Positions 58,868-64,000 of a DNA stretch of 64,000 nt are shown here, piece by piece. A program made the translations under genes and the position numbers. Source of the stretch: Lepidodermella squamata (lineage: Eukaryota > Gastrotricha); NCBI GenBank assembly GCA_047495785.1, contig JBLDXI010000002.1, positions 1,116,001 to 1,180,000 on the forward strand, written 5' to 3'. The notes under the pieces were generated by a model, which was not told the DNA's origin, ran no database searches, and worked only from the letters and a program-made list of their open reading frames with translations. How positions within the stretch are numbered: position 1 is the first letter of the stretch; every line of letters begins with the position of its first letter.

Positions 58868-60935
58868 CTATACAAGGCTTTCGCTTCTAACTATTGTATT
58901 GCTGTTAGGAGCAATGCCGGCCATATCAACGATGATATTTCCGGGTAGCATGGAATCGGGCGCGTAGTGATGTTGACTGGTGCGATTTAGTGTTAGTGTA
59001 TGAGGAGCGCCCATCAGAACCCCGCTCGAGTAATCCAAATGATCGATGACAGTTCGCACTAAGCCGCCGGAATTAGACGCGCCGATGAGCGCCATGCCAT
59101 CGGGTGGCATCTGGAACGGCCCAGCTGCGGCTTGTTGAGTCGAAAAAATGCAATTGTGAGACGACGAGGGTATTGAGGTAGAGCCAGAATTAGGCGGAGA
59201 CGCAGAGCCGCTGCTGCTGCTGGCGGATGATAACAGATCGGCGCCCAATTTTTCAACATCGCTGGAACGGCCGTTGTTGCCGTTGTCATACGCGTTGCAA
59301 GGCGTCGATGTTGTGAACGGGTGAATCGATTGCTTGCCAGAATCTGGCGCGCCAACGACTTGAAACCGCTTCGGAGTTGTAGAAACAACAATTGCACGCT
59401 GCCGGCGGCTGCGAGGAGAATCTTTCCGCCTCCTGGAAAAAATATTGAAAAAATAAAATTTTAATATTTTTTATATAAATATTTTTTTATTTTCAATAAA
59501 ATTGAATTATTTGATTTAATTAAAAAAATCAAAAATTAAAATTTTATATTAATTTTTGGATGAATAAATTTATTTGATTTAATTTAAAAATTTAAGGATT
59601 TATACCTGTAGCACATGATAGCCAGGGCGATGGAGAGGGTTAGCATTAAGGCAATAACCGCCGCAACCGATGCGATGATGACTTCAGCCGGCGGCATGCT
59701 GGACGGCGTAGCCGCGGAAGACCCAACCTGGCTGCTCGCCTCGAAAGTCGGCACGAAAATCAACGAGTTACTGCTGTTGAACAAAAACAGCGGCATTCGA
59801 GTTGAAATAACTTCGGCCAGTCGCGTTGAAGGTTTCGTCGTCGTAGTCGACGTTGACGTAGTTGTGGTCGTTGATGTAGTTGTGGTTGTAGTCGAAGTAG
59901 TCGTGCAAACAAAATCAGACGGGCTCAACTTGGAAATGGCGACGCCGTTGAACTGCTGCGGCCACGCGCAACTCGGCGCTTGCTGATCGTCCCGCCGCGT
60001 GACCAACTCGGCACTCATCGAGGTCGAAAAAACGCTGGTCCAGTAAGCCCGGAGCGGCGCGAGTTGGCAGTCGCAGATGAAAGGATTGTGATCCAGCGAG
60101 ATTTTTTCCAACTTTCGAGCCGAGATGAACGAAACTGGGTTGACATGAGTCAGCAAATTGTGCGACAAATTTAAAATTGTCAACTCAGGAACGGTGATCA
60201 AAGCATCGGGTGACACGAAGCGAATCGCGTTGAAACTGACGTCGACATACTGCAGCGACGGCGATGTTAGAAAACCGGCCGGTAGCTCTTGAAGCAAATT
60301 CGACGCGACGTGAAGTTCTTTCAAATACGCCAATTTCGCGAAAGACGAGCCTGGTAAATTTCTCAGGCTGTTTTGATCGAGACGCAGCGTTCGCAAGAAC
60401 GGGCAGTGCTCGAAAATGCCGGTCGGCAGAGACGTGATTAAATTGTCAGTCAACGACACGACTTGTAAATTCGGGGTATTCGCGAAAAAGCCGTTTGGCA
60501 GCTCGATCAACTTGTTGCTGGGTAGTTGTAGCACTTCAAGGTTTCGCAAGGCCATCAACGCGTTGACTTGAACAGCTTTAAGATCGCTGTGTTGAATAGT
60601 CAACGACGTCAAATTTCGAAGAGTAACAAAAGAGCGGTCGAATAAAATCGGAATCGAAGCTCGGTTTAACGTTAACGATTTCGTCCACGGTGGAAGCCTA
60701 AAAAAATTACAGAAAATAAAATAAAATACGGAAATTTGGCGAAATTTTACCTGTAAAAATCTCCGATGGAAAAATCTACATTTCTGCAGATTACGTCGAG
60801 ATTAACTTCATCACATCGACATCCGGCTGGGCAGTTAACGCCGCCATCAACCAGGGAATCGAGGCTGTTTGGTGATTGAGAATTCGATATCGCAAGCCAC
60901 ATTGCAATATTGAAGAGACAAAGTAAAGTCTTCAT
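58868..60935 (-). CDS. Leucine-rich-repeat type I membrane protein
   Basis: Exons 60935-60751, 60697-59606, 59432-58868; 1,842 nt, 613 residues. Signal peptide (MKTLLCLFNIAMWLAIS) and an N-terminal Cys cap (CPAGCRCDEVNLDVICR) lead to about seven 24-residue repeats (LEVLQLPSNKLIELPNGFF, LRTLRLDQNSLRNLPGSSF and so on). A C-terminal Cys cap follows (NPFICDCQL...CAWP). A Thr-rich mucin stalk (TTTSTTTTTT type, about residues 305-340) precedes a single membrane helix (VIIASVAAVIALMLTLSIAL, with AIMCYRY) and a ~190-residue Ser-rich cytosolic tail that starts with basic residues. The architecture matches cell-surface adhesion or receptor LRR proteins; partner and pathway cannot be assigned. No TIR, Ig or kinase domain is seen. 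Confidence 0.88.
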
Positions 60936-63900
60936 TGTTGCTTCGGGTCACGAAGCTGTAAATTGCGGTATAATCAATATATTGAGTAAAAGTCTGTACC
61001 TATATCGTTGAAAGAAAAAACGTTGAATTATAAGCGATTAGGAATAAGAATTAGGATAGGCACCTGTGTGTTTAATCGAGTGCGTAAATTGCTCGCACAA
61101 CAATCGCGCGCCACCTTAATAATTTTATTTGTATTATTGCCTTATATTTCCCACTTGAGAGCGAATAGACAATAAAAATAGCACTGAAGATTTATTGCGC
61201 GCGGGGCTCTTGTTGTAAAAACAACATCATAATATATTGGCTACTTAATTGTTGCGGATGGATAGGCGTGTAAAATATTTCCGTGAATTTGTGCGCAATA
61301 TATATCGCGCGGCTGTTGTAAAATAGATGAAAGAAAAAGTGGGGGCCTCATAAGCGGGATAATTCTACATATTTTTTTATGCGCAAGCCATGCCGGACAC
61401 TGGTCGATTATTTAATGGCGCCTGAGAGCCTAACCATTAATGATAGATGGGCGCAGCGAAAATTGTATATAGGTACCTTAATAGCCGGTGTGATTTGCGA
61501 TGTATTTTTTGTATTATTTGCGCGATCGCGATTCGCGCCTATCTATGACGAATATGTTATTATTGCATTAAAATGCTACTTACAAGTTGTAGGCAACAGA
61601 TTCATCAATAGTATACGCCCTAAGAATAATAAAAACAGCGCGATGATAAAAATCTCACCGGGCGCCTCTGATTGATGGTCTACTTTGATAAACAAGTACA
61701 TAACAAACGTGTGTTGGGGGGCGTCAAGAAAAAAATGATGTAAAAAAATTATAAAGGTGAGGTTGATGAAGTTATATCTAAGCGCAGCGGAGTGTGAAAA
61801 ATTTTGTTAGATAATAATAAATTTTAGCTTTTTTATTCTACCCAGCACGAGAATGGCTTCGACCCCACGACGGAGCCGCGGCGATGTTAATTAAGGTAAA
61901 CATTAAACAAAGAAATAAGAGAGTATCGCTTTCCAAGTGTCGAAACACGCGCGTGAAACTTTTCGGGTTAATCATTTATTTATAATTGTTATTGTTGCGG
62001 TGTGGATAGTGGTAATAATGACGATGATACCTAGGTGTACGGGGCGCGAGAGAGGCAACGTACGAATTTAATTGTAATAAAATGTTGACACAAAGCCATC
62101 ATTATCATGTTCGGCGAGCGCGCGTCTCGTGCGCGCTATTTGTGTTGTTCCTGTTTGTTGTTGTCCTAAACACAGCATCACACTTCATCATCATCGTCTT
62201 GTTCGCCGACGACGTATCTGCAGAGCTCGGCCCTAAACTGTATGTATATTTATAATCAAAAGTTTTGACGGCCTGACTCCTGTCGCGCGCGTGCGCGTGT
62301 GCGCTCATCTTTTGCGCGCGCGCTTCGCGCACTTTTTGAATAATAAATACGCGCGCTTAATTATTCGCGTAAAAATTTGTATACTGCAACATATCTTGCG
62401 TTCGACGCGTGTTGACACTGGGCGTTTTGACGGACAGCCCCAACGAAAGAAAGTTGATAAATAATAACAATAATTATTAATGTTAGCAAAACAATAAGCT
62501 ACTACCGAAAAATTGCGCGCATGTATCTATCTGATAAATTTAACCGCGCAAAACTGCCGTAATAAACAAGGTTGAGGATTGGTCAATTTTTGCCGAAGCT
62601 ACAACGCTGCGAACAATAGCTGCCTGGAGCGCTGGCGATGAACAAGAAGAAGGCGCGGATCAATGGCTACATAACAATAAAAACAACACGACAATTTGGA
62701 TACAAAAAGAGAAGATGAGGAAGGCACACAACACAATACACGTGGCATTGATTAAGTTGCCGGCAACTATGAAAAAGGTGCAGTAAACAAACAAATAGCA
62801 CACACGAGAAACACGATGAAACACACGTCAAGAGTCAGAAAAACGTTAATAAGTAGGTTGTTGTACGATATATACCTACCTATTCGTTTCCTACAACTAA
62901 CACGGGTTAGCAATTTATTATATCGCCCAGTTATTATATAATAGCAATTTTTATAGCCCCCGCGCCCGGCATTAATGCGGAAGAATCAGGAAATAAAGAA
63001 CGAGCCCGGCACGCAACTGACATTTTTACAATCAGGCGTTATGTTAATGATATATTAATTTTCCGAGGAAATATCGCGGTAAATAGCAACATATTGCAAC
63101 TTTCGCAGCATATGTTTCGGCGATTTTTATCGCCGATGAAGTTTGAATTTAAATTGACTAGATAACAAGATAATCGAGGGCGGGGGTTATATTGTGTAGA
63201 GAAGGCTTATTGCGCGCGGCATTTCAATAAAGGTATGTTATTTAAATAATGATGACAAGTGGCAATTGAAAACAGAGAGGTTGGGGTGGATTCTTTTGAG
63301 CGGCTTGCGCAACCATCTGCCGCGCCGCGATTGAAGTCGCACCGCCGGCGTGTGAACGCGCGCTCTTCCTGCTTTCGCGATAGACACTCGTGTGGCCGGA
63401 GTAACAAAACAAAGTTTCGGGAGATACCGATTTCGCTGTATCTATCCGTCCAGGGTGCGAGAGCAGCTTTGAACGCGCCGCTAAATCAGGACGCGCCATC
63501 GCTTGTCAATCAACACCGGCGCGCGCTTCATATTTTGAAAGCAGAGGCGCTAAAATAGTTAGTGGCCATCAAAACAAAATGAATAAACAAAAAACAACAA
63601 TAAAACGTGATCGCATGAAATGAAAAATCCTCCTTAATTTTGTAACATGTGTTGGCATAAGTATTATTCAGGCAACTACGTGTAATTCAGGTGGATTACG
63701 CGTTTGGAATAAATAATGAAGGGGCGAGAGGCCTAAAATCATCTTTTCCGCCCGTCTGCGGTTTTGTAATAATGCGAAAATTTTGCAACAAAAATTAATA
63801 TGCGCGCGAGTTACGACGCCGCGTTTAGGGATAGGTAATCCACGCATCATTTCCGGCGTGTATCATTGACAACGAAGTAAATAATTTTCATCTCGATGAA

Positions 63901-64000
63901 CACACCCGTCGCATTGTCATAGAGACATTTCGAACTCGATGGATAGATAAATAAATAAAGCAGCGTCTGGGGCGCAAGAATTCTACAGGGAGGCGGATAC
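60936..64000. other. Intergenic region at the right edge
   Basis: 3 kb upstream of the LRR gene. An ORF of 98 codons at 61379-61675 (+) has one hydrophobic stretch (LYIGTLIAGVICDVFFVLFA) but no coding support. An alternating purine-pyrimidine CG/TG patch lies at about 62281-62330. Two CCNCCTTAA words are present (61111, 63629). No RNA gene recognised. Confidence 0.45.

Larger units (their letters stand above)
11394..63637. repeat. Dispersed 9-mer CCNCCTTAA / TTAAGGNGG (about 20 sites)
   Basis: Sites begin at 11394, 11880, 12258, 13282, 19222, 20405, 20760, 26592, 28684, 29539, 31799, 33488, 33564, 35780, 43658, 50817, 51081, 54613, 61111 and 63629, on either strand. Nearly all lie in introns or intergenic DNA, usually as AAATCCNCCTTAA followed by A/T. 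About two would be expected by chance for eight fixed bases on two strands of 64 kb. The span given covers the set, not a continuous element. Confidence 0.7.

Noticed and set aside
61379-61675. 98-codon ORF with a hydrophobic stretch
   Set aside because: No homology recognised, AT-driven composition and no splice context; kept only as a note.
1-64000. CRISPR arrays, bacterial operons or prophage
   Set aside because: The sequence is intron-rich animal nuclear DNA; no direct-repeat/spacer pattern is present.

Overview
This is a stretch of a compact animal nuclear genome. Protein genes are split by many short introns (about 45-60 nt, GT...AG, usually ending TTTTCAG) with occasional introns of 1-3 kb. 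The gene families are metazoan: astacin, CAP, CEP135, SWT1, HP1, LSM1, type-9 adenylyl cyclase, KCMF1 and DHHC transferase. A centriole gene (CEP135) and a gene resembling the axonemal anchoring protein AKAP14 point to a ciliated animal and argue against a Caenorhabditis-like nematode. A short internal TTAGGG array fits many animal groups. I cannot name the species; a small invertebrate is the best guess. All exon models were built by eye from reading frames and splice sites. For most multi-exon genes the exon lengths sum to a whole number of codons.

Layout: 1-1442 (+) 3' part of an astacin metalloprotease with an EGF-like module and two LDLa modules, convergent with a mucin-CAP secreted protein (1545-3011, -). 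3438-10790 (-) a six-exon gene for a ~2,360-residue acidic disordered protein with seven NPF motifs and at least ten copies of a Y-x-A...PAIIH motif. 12306-19550 (-) CEP135. 20104-21916 (-) SWT1-like PIN protein and 22080-22696 (-) HP1, 163 nt apart. 26027-26536 (+) LSM1, then ADCY9-like adenylyl cyclase (26746-32301). 33947-39623 (+) a secreted PQQ-type quinoprotein dehydrogenase homologue. Its 2.9-kb intron carries a U2 snRNA gene that is itself split by a 5'-truncated non-LTR retrotransposon. 39624-42920 is gene-poor and holds a second U2 5' fragment and repeated palindromes. 42923-44447 (-) an unusual DHHC (DHYC) palmitoyltransferase. 44742-46068 (-) KCMF1. 48019-48744 (+) AKAP14-like. 48905-49174 (-) a 71-residue membrane protein. 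52315-55532 (-) a calmodulin-like four-EF-hand protein with a long N-terminal extension. 58868-60935 (-) an LRR type I membrane protein. The remaining intergenic stretches show no gene I can support.

Most notable: the retrotransposon insertion inside the branch-point-recognition sequence of U2 with a perfect 10-bp target duplication, next to a second U2 fragment broken at the same place; a DHHC enzyme that has lost three of four ligands of one zinc site while keeping the catalytic Asp-His-Cys; a dispersed CCNCCTTAA word seen about 20 times; and the multi-NPF repeat protein.
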